This document shows, one piece after another, positions 32,104 through 40,695 of a DNA stretch of 47,640 nt. Made by a program: the position numbers and the translations under genes. The notes under the pieces were generated by a model, which did not search any database, was not told where the DNA came from, and saw only the letters and a list, made by a program, of their open reading frames with translations. The stretch's first letter is position 1, and each line of letters begins with the position of its first letter. The DNA is from Curvibacter sp. (lineage in GTDB: Bacteria; Pseudomonadota; Gammaproteobacteria; Burkholderiales; Burkholderiaceae_C), in NCBI GenBank assembly GCA_019233055.1, contig JAFAMV010000082.1, forward strand, positions 1 through 47,640, read 5' to 3'.

Positions 32104-33300
32104 ATGCAATCTACCACTCCCTGCATCGCCATTGTCGGCGCTGGCCCTGCCGGCCTGGCCCTGGCCCGCGTGCTTCACCTGGGCGGACTGCCGGCCACCC
32201 TGTATGAACAGGAAGCCGGTCCGCACGACCGCCCCCAGGGCGGCACCTTGGACCTGCACGAGGGCACCGGCCTTCTGGCCATCGAACGCACCGGACTGCA
32301 ATGCGAATTTTCGCGCATCGCACGCCCCGAAGACCAGGGTGAGCGTCTGTACAACCGCCACGGCGAACTGTTGTTTGACCAGGCGCAGTCCGCTGGCGAC
32401 CACCGGCCCGAGGTCGACCGGCAGGCGCTGCGCGGGATGCTGCTCGATTCGATCCCGGCCGACCGGGTGCGGTGGGGCTGCGCCCTGCGCCAGGCCGAAC
32501 CCAACGGCGACGGTCGCTGGCGCCTGCATCTGGCCGGTACCGGTGCGACCAGCGCCCCGGTCTTCGACCTGGTGGTGGGCGCCGACGGCGCCTGGTCGCG
32601 CCTGCGCCCCCTGCTCTCGGCCTACCGGCCCCAGTACAGCGGGCTGACCCTGCTGGAGTTCGGCATCGACGACGTCGATCACCGGCACCCCGCCGTGGCC
32701 GCCCTGGTCGGGCGCGGCAAGATGATGGTGCAGGGCCAGGGGATCTCACTGATCGCGCAGCGCAACGGCCACGGCCACATCCGCTGCTACGCCTGCTTCC
32801 GCGTGCCGGCCGACTGGGTCGGGCGCCGCTTCGACCTGAACGATCCGGCGCGGGTACGCGCCCAGCTGCTGACCGAGTTCGACGGTTTCGCGCCGGCCAT
32901 CCGGCAACTCATCCTGGCCGGCAACGGCCATTTCCGCCCGCTGCCGATCCATGCCCTGCCGGTGGGCCACCACTGGGCGCATGTCCGGGGGCTCAGCCTG
33001 ATCGGCGATGCGGCCCATCTGATGTCGCCCTTCGCGGGCGAAGGGGTGAATGCCGCCCTGCTCGATGCGGTGGAACTGGGCCGCCACCTGGTGGCGGCGC
33101 ACCAGCAGGGCCGCGACTGGGACGCCGCCCTGCAGCAGGCCGAGACCACCATGTTCGAACGGGTGATCGAAGCCGCCGCAGGGTCCGCCGAAGCCGCCGC
33201 CGAACAGCTCTCGCACGACGGCGAGGCCCTGACCCTGGAACACATGATCCGCCACCATGCCCCGAGCGCCCCGCTGGCGCCGGCACTCACACAAGATTGA
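32104..33300 (+). CDS. TetX-like FAD-dependent monooxygenase
   Basis: A 398-residue class A flavoprotein: AIVGAGPAGLALARVLHLGG (FAD), the TetX-typical RPQGGTLDLHEGTGLLAIE, VVGADGAWSRLRPLL, SLIGDAAHLMSPFAGEGVN. The TetX group hydroxylates tetracyclines, but many relatives act on other polycyclic or phenolic compounds. A MarR regulator upstream and an MFS exporter eight bases downstream suggest a detoxification unit. No drug specificity can be claimed from sequence. ATG 32104 has no strong ribosome binding site. Confidence 0.87.
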   Translation: MQSTTPCIAIVGAGPAGLALARVLHLGGLPATLYEQEAGPHDRPQGGTLDLHEGTGLLAIERTGLQCEFSRIARPEDQGERLYNRHGELLFDQAQSAGDHRPEVDRQALRGMLLDSIPADRVRWGCALRQAEPNGDGRWRLHLAGTGATSAPVFDLVVGADGAWSRLRPLLSAYRPQYSGLTLLEFGIDDVDHRHPAVAALVGRGKMMVQGQGISLIAQRNGHGHIRCYACFRVPADWVGRRFDLNDPARVRAQLLTEFDGFAPAIRQLILAGNGHFRPLPIHALPVGHHWAHVRGLSLIGDAAHLMSPFAGEGVNAALLDAVELGRHLVAAHQQGRDWDAALQQAETTMFERVIEAAAGSAEAAAEQLSHDGEALTLEHMIRHHAPSAPLAPALTQD

Positions 33301-33308
33301 AGCCCCCC

Positions 33309-34580
33309 ATGTCCAACACCTCGACGCCCCCTCGGACCGGCACGGCACCGCCGGCCTTTTCGCCCTACCAGCGCTTTGCCACCGCCCTGCTGGCCCTGTT
33401 GCAGTTTGCCGTCATCCTCGACTTCATGGTCATGTCGCCGCTGGGCGCGATGATCATGCCCGACCTGGCCATCTCGACCCACCAGTTCGGCCAGGTGGTG
33501 TCGGCCTATGCCTTCAGCGCCGGGCTGTCCGGTCTGCTGACCGCCGGCTTCGCCGACCGCTTCGACCGCAAGAAGCTGCTGCTGGTCTTCTACGCCGGCT
33601 TTCTCGGCGGCACCCTGTGGTGCGGTCTGGCAGACAGCTACACGATGCTGCTGTGCGCCCGCATCGTCACCGGCCTGTTCGGCGGCGTGATCGGCGCCAT
33701 GGTGCTGGCCATCGCCACCGACCTGTTCGCGCCCGCCCAGCGGGGCCGGGTGATGGGCCTGATCCAGACCGGCTTTGCCGCCAGCCAGGTGCTGGGGCTG
33801 CCGATGGCGCTCTTCCTGGCCAACCGCTGGCAATGGCATGCCCCCTTCCTGGCGCTCGCGGCCTTCGGTCTGCTCGGCGGGCTGCTGATGATGTGGCGAC
33901 TCCAGCCGGTCGATGCCCACCTGTCCCTGCCCCAGGAGCACAGCCCCTGGATGCACCTGTTCCACACCCTGGCCCAGCCCCGTCATCTGCGCGCCTTCGT
34001 CACCACCGGCCTGCTCACCGTGGGGGGCTACATGCTGATGCCCTTCAGCAGCGCCTTCGTGGTCCACAACCTCGGCATCTCGCTCGACCGCCTGCCCCTG
34101 GTGTACCTGATCACCGGCCTCAGCACCCTGGTGGTCACCCCCCTGGTGGGCCGCCTCAGCGACAGCCTGGGCAAGCTGCCGGTGTTCTTCGCCGGCAGCG
34201 CGACCACCGTGCTCATGGTGCAGATCTACACCCGCCTCGACGAGGTCTCGCTGGCGGGCCTGGTGCTCATCAACGTGCTGATGTTCGCCGGCATCTTCTC
34301 GCGCATGATTCCCTGGCAGGCCCTGATGAGCGGCCTGCCGCCCCCGGTGCAGCGCGGCGCCTTCAGCGCCCTGAACGCCTCCACGCAGCAGATGGCCGGC
34401 GGCCTGGCCTCGCTGGTGGCCGGGCACCTGGTGCATTTCGGCGCCGACGGGCAATTGCTGCAGTTCCCCCTGGTGGCCGATGTGGTGGCCGTCTCGGCGC
34501 TGATCTCGGCCGGTCTGGTGTGGTGGGCCCAGCGCGACACCGGCCCGGCCCCCCGCACCGCCCCGGCGCACGGAGAGTGA
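33309..34580 (+). CDS. MFS exporter downstream of the TetX-like gene
   Basis: A 423-residue 12-helix major facilitator of the DHA1/arabinose-efflux type: LLALLQFAVILDFMVMSPLG (helix 1), TAGFADRFDRKKLLLVFYAG (loop 2-3) and LLCARIVTGLFGGVIGAMVL (helix 4). ATG 33309 lies eight bases after the monooxygenase stop, so the two are co-transcribed. An efflux role for the monooxygenase substrate or product is a reasonable inference. Confidence 0.87.
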   Translation: MSNTSTPPRTGTAPPAFSPYQRFATALLALLQFAVILDFMVMSPLGAMIMPDLAISTHQFGQVVSAYAFSAGLSGLLTAGFADRFDRKKLLLVFYAGFLGGTLWCGLADSYTMLLCARIVTGLFGGVIGAMVLAIATDLFAPAQRGRVMGLIQTGFAASQVLGLPMALFLANRWQWHAPFLALAAFGLLGGLLMMWRLQPVDAHLSLPQEHSPWMHLFHTLAQPRHLRAFVTTGLLTVGGYMLMPFSSAFVVHNLGISLDRLPLVYLITGLSTLVVTPLVGRLSDSLGKLPVFFAGSATTVLMVQIYTRLDEVSLAGLVLINVLMFAGIFSRMIPWQALMSGLPPPVQRGAFSALNASTQQMAGGLASLVAGHLVHFGADGQLLQFPLVADVVAVSALISAGLVWWAQRDTGPAPRTAPAHGE

Positions 34581-34645
34581 TCCGGGCCGCATCAGCGGCC
34601 TTTCTGCAACCCAGCTCTTGCCGTGCCCGGGCAATTTGCGCAGAA

Positions 34646-34665
34646 TACTGTGATTATTTACAGTT
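34646..34665. promoter_or_regulatory. LexA/SOS box upstream of tag
   Basis: TACTGT (34646-34651), eight AT-rich bases and ACAGTT (34660-34665) match the proteobacterial SOS box CTGT-N8-ACAG exactly in its core. It is 12 bases before the tag ATG, where LexA would block transcription of tag and the following mmcB-like gene. Confidence 0.78.
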
Positions 34666-34677
34666 TTCTTGCGCCCC

Positions 34678-35322
34678 ATGCTGCCCAGCACCGACACCCC
34701 TCCCGGCCTCTTCGGCGATCCGCAAGGCGTGCTGCGCTGCGCCTGGTGCCGGGCCAGCCCCGAATACCAGCGTTACCACGACGAGGAATGGGGCTTTCCG
34801 GTCCATGATGACCGGCGCCTGTTCGAGAAGATCTGCCTCGAGGGCTTCCAGTCCGGCCTGAGCTGGCTGACGATCCTCAACAAGCGCGAGGCCTTCCGCC
34901 GCGCCTTCGCCAACTTCGAGGCGGACCGGGTGGCGCGCTTCGACGACGCCGATGTGCAGCGCCTGCTGCTCGACGCAGGCATCGTGCGGCACCGCGGCAA
35001 GATCCAGTCGACGATCCACAACGCCCGGCAGGCCCTGGCGCTGCGCGAGGAGTTCGGCTCGCTGGCCGCCTATTTCTGGCGCTTCGAACCCGGCAGCGCG
35101 ACCCGGCCGGCCCAGGTCACCCAGCAGACCCTCCAAGGCGTCAGCACCTCGCCCGAGTCGGTGGCCCTGTCCAAGGACCTGCGGCGGCGCGGCTGGAGCT
35201 TTGTCGGCCCGACCACCGCCTACGCCTTCATGCAGGCGATGGGCCTGGTCAACGACCACCTCGAAGGCTGCTCGGCCCGGCCGGCGGCCCTGCAGGCCCG
35301 CGCGATGCAGCCCGGCCCCTGA
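34678..35322 (+). CDS. tag: DNA-3-methyladenine glycosylase I (Tag)
   Basis: A 214-residue base-excision enzyme removing 3-methyladenine from alkylated DNA. The zinc ligands are recognisable (LRCAWCRASPEYQRYHDEEW near the start and VNDHLEGC near the end), as is the active-site region LEGFQSGLSWLTILNKREAF with the conserved Glu and Trp. ATG 34678 was preferred to a TTG nine bases upstream. A near-perfect SOS box precedes it and the mmcB-like gene follows after 14 bases, so a DNA-damage-induced operon is predicted; E. coli tag, by contrast, is considered constitutive. Confidence 0.94.
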   Translation: MLPSTDTPPGLFGDPQGVLRCAWCRASPEYQRYHDEEWGFPVHDDRRLFEKICLEGFQSGLSWLTILNKREAFRRAFANFEADRVARFDDADVQRLLLDAGIVRHRGKIQSTIHNARQALALREEFGSLAAYFWRFEPGSATRPAQVTQQTLQGVSTSPESVALSKDLRRRGWSFVGPTTAYAFMQAMGLVNDHLEGCSARPAALQARAMQPGP

Positions 35323-35336
35323 CCGGGGATCCCGCC

Positions 35337-36245
35337 ATGCCGGACCAGGCCCTTCCTGCCACCGCCGCCGAGCAGCCCACGACGGCCGAGCCGACACCGC
35401 TGAGCCGCGCCCACCGCTCGCGCCTGATGCAGATCTGGCGCTCGGCCGGCTGGCCCTGCAAGGACGGACTGGAGATCGACCTCCTGGCGGCGGGCCAGAT
35501 CATCCTGCAGACCTCGCCCGAAGGGCACGAGACGCTCAGGCTCACCGATGCCGGGCTGCAAAGCCTGGCCTTCGCCCGGCAGCGTGGGGCGCGGGCCCTG
35601 ACGGCCCACGACCGGCTGGCGCGCCGCTTCGGCGAACACCTGCTGGCCACCGGCCGCATCGTCTGGCGCGAACTCGCCCTGCGGGCCGCCCTCGAGGCGC
35701 CCGCCGCGCCCGGACCGGCGCCGGCCCAGGAGCAGGCCGGACTGCCCTGGTCCGAGGCAGCGACCTCAGCTGTCCCAGCCGCGCCACCTGCGCCGCCGGC
35801 CTGGCGACTCGCGCGGCCGGATCTGTTCTCGGTGCGGCACACCAGCGTGGCGGCCTATCTGCAGCCCCTGGTGCACGAGATCAAGTTCAGCCGCGCCGAC
35901 CTGCTGTCCGACCTGCGCCAGCGGACCAAACGGCAGGCCTATGAATGGCTGTGCGAGGGCTGCTACTACGTCTTTCCGGCCGGGGTGGCCAAGCCCAACG
36001 AGATCCCCGAACACCTGGGCATCTGGGTGCTGCACGGCGGTCTTGAAGAGGGCGAGTTCGAATTGCTGCGGGCCGCGCGCCACACCCGCTGCGAACTGCC
36101 CTTCGCGGTCTGGATGGCACTGGCCAAGGCCACCCCGATGCGCACCGAGATCGAGCTGGCTCAGACCGGTCTCGGCGACGGCAGCCCCGAGGCCGAGCCC
36201 GCCAAAGCCCCCTGGCGTCGCAGCGCGTCCGCCCAGGCTGCATAG
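35337..36245 (+). CDS. MmcB-like protein: winged helix plus PD-(D/E)XK nuclease-like domain
   Basis: A 302-residue protein. Residues about 20-120 look like a winged-helix domain (EIDLLAAGQIILQ, TLRLTDAGLQSLAFARQRGA). After a Pro/Ala linker, residues about 165-265 (DLFSVRHTSVAAYLQPLVHE, then EIKFSRADLLSDLR, YEWLCEGCYYVFPAGVA and EIPEHLGIWVLHGG) resemble the MmcB DNA-repair family with a nuclease-like D...EIK core. In Caulobacter, mmcB is an SOS gene linked to mitomycin resistance. The location in a LexA-box operon with tag supports a repair role. The 3' end overlaps the opposing DedA gene by 85 bases. Confidence 0.68.
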   Translation: MPDQALPATAAEQPTTAEPTPLSRAHRSRLMQIWRSAGWPCKDGLEIDLLAAGQIILQTSPEGHETLRLTDAGLQSLAFARQRGARALTAHDRLARRFGEHLLATGRIVWRELALRAALEAPAAPGPAPAQEQAGLPWSEAATSAVPAAPPAPPAWRLARPDLFSVRHTSVAAYLQPLVHEIKFSRADLLSDLRQRTKRQAYEWLCEGCYYVFPAGVAKPNEIPEHLGIWVLHGGLEEGEFELLRAARHTRCELPFAVWMALAKATPMRTEIELAQTGLGDGSPEAEPAKAPWRRSASAQAA

Positions 36246-37132
36246 CCGCCGCGCAGCGGACGGACCGAGCGATAGCCCGCCTGCACCAGCCGGTGCGCAG
36301 CCTGGACCGCCCCCGCATCCTCCGGGCAGGCACACAACGTGACCACGGCCCGGTCGCGGGGCCAGTCGGCCACCGCCTCCAGCAGACGGTCATGCTCGGC
36401 CACCACCGCTCCCGACAGGGGGCCGGTCTCGGCAATCAGTGCCGGGCTGCGCAGATCCAGCAGGCGCAACGGTCCGCCCTCGCCCAACAGGCCCAGCAGC
36501 TCGTCGGGGCTGATGTGAGGCAGTGCACTCGCCCGCCTGAAACGGTATTTCTGCCAGAACTTCCAGCCGAGCCAGATCCCGGCCAACCCGGCAACCAGCA
36601 GCAGGGCCATCGCGCCATGCCCTGCCAGCAGCGCCAGCGCCTGCGGCACCGAGTCGCGCAGGCACCAGCCCGCCCCGATGGCGACACCCGCCCACAGCGC
36701 CGCGCCCAGGGCCGATGCCAGGCCGAAACCGGCGAAATCCATGCGCAGGGCGCCGGCAATCGGAGGCGCCACCGTCGAAAAGCCCGGGATGAACTTGGCC
36801 ACGACCAGGGACGGCAGGCCCCAGCGGATGAAACGGGCCTCGGTCTGGCTGACGCAGGAAGAGGGATTGATGGATAGGCGGCACAGACCGGCCAGCACCC
36901 GGTAGCCGAACACCCGGCCCAGGGCATACCAGGCCGCATCGGCCAGCACCGAGGCCAGCACCGCCGCGCCGAGCGCCTGGGCCAGCGGCCAGGGCCCGGC
37001 AGCCAGTCCGCCGACCAGCAGCAGGGTCGGCACCGCCGGCATCGGCAGGCCCAGTTGCTGCAGCAGGACGTTGAGGAACACGACGGACACGGCGTCGTGG
37101 CTGAGCGTGCGGGCGAGGTCGTCGAGCATCAT
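36161..37132 (-). CDS. DedA-family membrane protein fused to a rhodanese-like domain
   Basis: A 323-residue protein. The first ~200 residues form the DedA/SNARE-associated membrane domain (QQLGLPMPAVPTLLLVGGLA; FIRWGLPSLVVAKFIPGFST with the conserved Arg and FIPG; ALWAGVAIGAGWCL). A basic cytoplasmic linker (KFWQKYRFRR) is followed by a rhodanese-like domain (about 205-300: HISPDELLGLL, LLDLRSPA, VVTLCACPEDAGAVQAAHRL, VRPLRGGYAAW) with its candidate catalytic Cys. DedA proteins are linked to membrane lipid flipping and proton-motive force; the fused domain may transfer sulfur or act as a sensor. Two adjacent ATGs exist (37132 and 37129). Confidence 0.85.
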   Translation of the reverse strand: MMLDDLARTLSHDAVSVVFLNVLLQQLGLPMPAVPTLLLVGGLAAGPWPLAQALGAAVLASVLADAAWYALGRVFGYRVLAGLCRLSINPSSCVSQTEARFIRWGLPSLVVAKFIPGFSTVAPPIAGALRMDFAGFGLASALGAALWAGVAIGAGWCLRDSVPQALALLAGHGAMALLLVAGLAGIWLGWKFWQKYRFRRASALPHISPDELLGLLGEGGPLRLLDLRSPALIAETGPLSGAVVAEHDRLLEAVADWPRDRAVVTLCACPEDAGAVQAAHRLVQAGYRSVRPLRGGYAAWADALRRQGALAGSASGLPSPRPV

Positions 37133-37180
37133 GTGGAGACGGATTCTGCGACAGAAGCGGCAGGCACCGCCAGCACGCCC

Positions 37181-38212
37181 TCAATCACCCAGCTTGGGCT
37201 GCCACTGCCCGAGGCGGCGCCGCCATTCGCCCAGCGGGCTGCGGGCCTGGGCCTCGGCGGCCCGCGCCGAGGCGGCGACCAGCCGGTCCAGGGCCTCCTG
37301 CACGGCCTCGTCCTCGTCTTCGGGAAACTGGGGCAGCACCTTGACGATGAAATCGCCGCGCTCCCCTTTCGGCGTCAGCGGGAAGCCCTGGCCGCGCAGG
37401 CGATAGACCAGGGCCTCGCGCTGCAGGCGCATCTGCTGCACGCCGCCGGGCACCGGCACGTCGACCCAGCGCTGCGCCATCCAGGCATAGCCATCGACCG
37501 GCATCTCGCAGCGCAGGCCGGCCTCATCCAGGATGAAGAAAGGGTGCGGCTCGAACTCCACCCGCAACTCCAGGCTCAGCTCGAACCCTTCATGGCGGGT
37601 GCTGGGCACGGTCAGCACGTCCCCGGCCCGCACGCCGGCCGGGAAACGCACACTGCGCCGGTACTTCACCGAGCGCTCGCCGGCCCCGCCGCAATCGCCG
37701 CAGACCTCGCGTGCGCGCCCCTGGCCGGCGCAATCGGCGCAATCCTCCTGGGTCCAGAGCCAGCCGAAAAGGGCGGCCCGGCGCACCGAGCCACGGCCCG
37801 CACAGGCCTGGCAGGCCGAGTCCAGCACCCGCTGCCCCTGCCCCTCGCAGGCCCGGCAGCCATGGGTGAAACGCCCCCGCAGCGAACGCACGCAACCCAG
37901 CACCGCCTGGTCGAGCGTGAGGTGCACGGTGCGCGACTCGGTCCGCGCCTCGAACGTCTCGGCCGTCTCGGATGCATCAGACGTGTCGGCGGGCGCCGGC
38001 GCCTCGGTGTCGGACGGCACGCTGACCCCGCTGCGGATCTGCCGGATGTGGTCGTAGGCCTTGTTGATGTGGGCCATGCGCCGCGCCGCTTCGGCGCTCT
38101 TGTTGCGATCGGGGTGCCAGGCCGACACCAGCCGCCGCCATGCGGCCTTGAGCCGGGCGTCGTCCACGCCGGGGTCCAGCCCCAGCGCCTGGTAGGCCTC
38201 CTGGATGTCCAT
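37181..38212 (-). CDS. DnaJ-like co-chaperone with four zinc-finger-type repeats
   Basis: A 343-residue protein: a J domain at residues 1-60 with the HPD motif (AWHPDRNKSAEAARRMAHIN), an acidic Ala/Thr/Glu-rich spacer in place of the usual Gly/Phe region, four CxxCxGxG-like motifs (CRACEGQGQ, CQACAGRGS, CADCAGQGR, CGDCGGAGE) and a DnaJ-type C-terminal substrate domain (FPAGVRAGDVLTVPS, DVPVPGGVQQMRL). It should stimulate DnaK ATPase. ATG 38212 starts exactly at the J domain; a longer frame to 38506 is rejected. It differs from housekeeping DnaJ in the missing Gly/Phe region, so it is probably a specialised paralogue. Confidence 0.86.
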   Translation of the reverse strand: MDIQEAYQALGLDPGVDDARLKAAWRRLVSAWHPDRNKSAEAARRMAHINKAYDHIRQIRSGVSVPSDTEAPAPADTSDASETAETFEARTESRTVHLTLDQAVLGCVRSLRGRFTHGCRACEGQGQRVLDSACQACAGRGSVRRAALFGWLWTQEDCADCAGQGRAREVCGDCGGAGERSVKYRRSVRFPAGVRAGDVLTVPSTRHEGFELSLELRVEFEPHPFFILDEAGLRCEMPVDGYAWMAQRWVDVPVPGGVQQMRLQREALVYRLRGQGFPLTPKGERGDFIVKVLPQFPEDEDEAVQEALDRLVAASARAAEAQARSPLGEWRRRLGQWQPKLGD

Positions 38213-38432
38213 CAAATACCTTGTCCTGTCGGATACCGGCCCCAGGAGCCCCGCCCCTGTCGCCACCGGCGGCCGCATGGTAGCAGCCGCCGACGACCAT
38301 CGTTCCATGACCGCAACGGTGAAACACCATCGGCAGGCCTCGCAGAAGGCCCCGAGAGACCTAAAGTGGGAGGCTCGGTCCCTGCGCCGCCCCCCTGGCA
38401 CAGGGACATCGCTCCATCTGGAAAGGTCTGCC

Positions 38433-39302
38433 ATGTCCACCCCCCTCACCGAATCCCCTGTTTCCCGCTCCCGCACGGTCGAGCGCCTGGTCCTGGGCCA
38501 GGCCACCTCGGACGGCGCGGGTGTCCGGCTGCGCCGCGTGCTGACCCCCGACCTGCAACAGCGCCTGGACCCGTTCCTGATGCTCGACGCCTTTGGCAGC
38601 GATCGGCCCGAGGACTACATCGCAGGCTTTCCTGAGCATCCCCACCGGGGTTTCGAGACCGTGACCTACATGGTGGCCGGGCGCATGCTGCACCGCGACA
38701 GCGCCGGCCATGAAGGCCTGCTGCAAAACGGCGGCGTGCAGTGGATGACCGCCGGGCGCGGGGTGATCCACTCCGAGATCCCGCAGCAGGAAGAGGGCCT
38801 GATGGAGGGCTTCCAGCTCTGGCTCAACCTGCACAGCAGCGAGAAGATGATGGCGCCCTGGTACCGCGATTTCGCGGCCGATGAGCTGCCGCGTGGGCAG
38901 ACCGCGCAGGGCGTGAAAGTGACCGTGATCGCCGGCAGCAGCCAAGGCCTGCTGGGCGCGGTCAGCCGCCCCCTCACCGAGCCGCTGTACCTGGACCTGC
39001 AACTGCCCGCCGGCGCCCGTTTCGACCAGGCGCTGCCCGCCGCCCACAACGCCTTCGTGTACGTCTACCGGGGCGAGGTGGCGGTGGCCGGCCGGCCGAT
39101 CCCGGCCCAGCGCATGGCGATCCTCGCCAACGAGCCGACAGCCGACGGGGTGGTGATCGAGGCCTCACAGGAGGCCCGGGTGCTGCTGATCGCGGGCCGG
39201 CCGCTGCGCGAGCCCATCGCGCAATACGGGCCATTCGTGATGAACAGCCGCGAGGAGATCCTCCAGGCCATGGCCGATTTCCGCGACGGGCGGCTGGGCT
39301 GA
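38433..39302 (+). CDS. Pirin-family protein
   Basis: A 289-residue bicupin. Metal ligands typical of pirin are present in the N-terminal cupin: GFPEHPHRGFETVTYM (two His), MLHRDSAGHEG and GVIHSEIPQQ (His and Glu). The C-terminal cupin contains AFVYVYRGEVAVAGR. Bacterial pirins can act as quercetinases or interact with metabolic enzymes; the role here is unknown. GGAAAGG lies upstream of ATG 38433. It is monocistronic between converging neighbours. Confidence 0.92.
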   Translation: MSTPLTESPVSRSRTVERLVLGQATSDGAGVRLRRVLTPDLQQRLDPFLMLDAFGSDRPEDYIAGFPEHPHRGFETVTYMVAGRMLHRDSAGHEGLLQNGGVQWMTAGRGVIHSEIPQQEEGLMEGFQLWLNLHSSEKMMAPWYRDFAADELPRGQTAQGVKVTVIAGSSQGLLGAVSRPLTEPLYLDLQLPAGARFDQALPAAHNAFVYVYRGEVAVAGRPIPAQRMAILANEPTADGVVIEASQEARVLLIAGRPLREPIAQYGPFVMNSREEILQAMADFRDGRLG

Positions 39303-39315
39303 GGCGCAGCGCCTC

Positions 39316-40419
39316 TCAGCCGACCACCTGCTGGAACACCCGCAGGTAGTTGCCGCCAAGGATCTGCCCGGCCTCCGCCTCCGAGAACTGCGCCAGCAGC
39401 GCCGCCGCCAGCTGCGGGAAGTCTGCATACGACGACAGCAGCGGATGCAGCAGGCCGTTCATGTCGCTGCCGATGGCCACATGATCGACCCCGATGGCCT
39501 CGGCCATCGCCACCGCCCCCCGCGCCAAGGCCGCAGGGCTTGAAAAGCTCGCGGCATTGGTCCACAGGCCGACCACGCCGCCGGTGTCGGCGACCAGCCG
39601 CGCATGGGCCTCACCGATGCTGCGGGCCCGTGGCCCCGGGGCGCGGACCAGGGCGGTGTGCGACAGCACCAGCGGCGCGGTGCTGATCCGGGCCACCTGC
39701 TGCACCGTCTCGAAAGTGGCATGGGCCACATCGACCACGATGCGCAGTTGCTGGCAGGCGCGCACCAGCTCAAGCCCCCAGGCGGTGGCGCCGCCCGCCT
39801 GCGGCGCCTCGGTCTGGATGTCGCCGATGCCGTTGTCGGCGCGGTAGTGCACCAGCTGGAGATGGCGCAGTCCCCGGGCGTGCAGGGGCTCGAGCCGCTC
39901 GGCCTGACCGTCCAGGAAATCCGCGCCCTCGGTGGCGAGGATCAGCCCCGGCGGACTCTGCGGCGCGACCTGGCGCAGATCGTCGGCGCAGAGGATGCGG
40001 CGCAGCCCCTGCTCTCTGATGGCCGCGTCGGCGAAGTCAAACCGCTCCTGCATGGCCTGATGAAGCTCGCCGGGCAGGGGTTCGCGACGGGCCAGGATGT
40101 GGCCCCGCGACACGCCCAGCACCGGCTTGTCGGAGACCAGCGACAGGCAGGCCGCCGACAGGCCGCTGGCCTTGAAGGCGGCAAAGTCGTGCACCGGCCG
40201 GCTCGGTCCCGAGCCGCCGAGGTGGCCATGGATGTCGATGCAGGGCTGGCGCGCCATCCAGGCGCGGGCCCGTTCCAGCGCGTCGTCCCCGGTGGGTTGT
40301 GCCGCCGGCGTGGCGCCCTCCAGGGCCCGGACGGCGGCCGACGCCGGCATCAGCGCCAGACCGGCGCACTGCAGGAGGCGCCGACGGTGGATCATCCCTG
40401 GCGGTGCGGCAGCTGACAT
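39316..40419 (-). CDS. Exported membrane-dipeptidase-like protein (peptidase M19)
   Basis: A 367-residue renal dipeptidase family protein. An N-terminal signal follows a basic cluster (MIHRRRLLQCAGLALMPASA), so export is likely, perhaps by Tat. Metal/active-site features: CIDIHGHLGG (the usual HxD reads HGH), LATEGADFL (bridging Glu), LQLVHYRADNGIGD, VDVAHATFETV, LVLSHTAL and AIGSDMNGL. M19 enzymes hydrolyse dipeptides or other amides. ATG 40419 has GGAG about 12 bases upstream; ATG 40395 is a possible alternative. Confidence 0.86.
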   Translation of the reverse strand: MSAAAPPGMIHRRRLLQCAGLALMPASAAVRALEGATPAAQPTGDDALERARAWMARQPCIDIHGHLGGSGPSRPVHDFAAFKASGLSAACLSLVSDKPVLGVSRGHILARREPLPGELHQAMQERFDFADAAIREQGLRRILCADDLRQVAPQSPPGLILATEGADFLDGQAERLEPLHARGLRHLQLVHYRADNGIGDIQTEAPQAGGATAWGLELVRACQQLRIVVDVAHATFETVQQVARISTAPLVLSHTALVRAPGPRARSIGEAHARLVADTGGVVGLWTNAASFSSPAALARGAVAMAEAIGVDHVAIGSDMNGLLHPLLSSYADFPQLAAALLAQFSEAEAGQILGGNYLRVFQQVVG

Positions 40420-40452
40420 GGTGCGGGCTCCGGTCCGTGGCTGGCTGAAGGT

Positions 40453-40695
40453 TCAGAACGGTGGCTCGTCCTGGGCAGGCGAAGCCGCTGCCTCGGCGGC
40501 CGCACCGCCATGGCCCAGTTCTTTTTCCAGTGCCTTCTCGACCGCATCGATGCGGGCCTGGCAGACCTTGAACGCGGCCACCGACTCTTCGACGATCTTC
40601 AGCAGATCGTCGATGTTGGGTTCCTGCTGGTCGCGCAGGGTCTGTGCATGCTGCTGGAGCACGCCGTAGGCGTCTTTGAAGGTGGTGTGCTTCAT
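40453..40695 (-). CDS. xseB: Exodeoxyribonuclease VII small subunit
   Basis: An 80-residue helical protein with the XseB pattern FKDAYGVLQQHAQTL, PNIDDLLKIVEESVAAFKVC and ARIDAVEKALEKEL, ending in the typical acidic Pro-Phe tail. It binds along the coiled coil of XseA. Its ATG overlaps the xseA stop, so the two are co-translated, with xseA first. Confidence 0.9.
   Translation of the reverse strand: MKHTTFKDAYGVLQQHAQTLRDQQEPNIDDLLKIVEESVAAFKVCQARIDAVEKALEKELGHGGAAAEAAASPAQDEPPF

Noticed and set aside
38213-38506. N-terminal extension of the DnaJ-like protein
   Set aside because: The extension is unstructured, overlaps the pirin gene start on the other strand, and the J domain begins exactly at ATG 38212.
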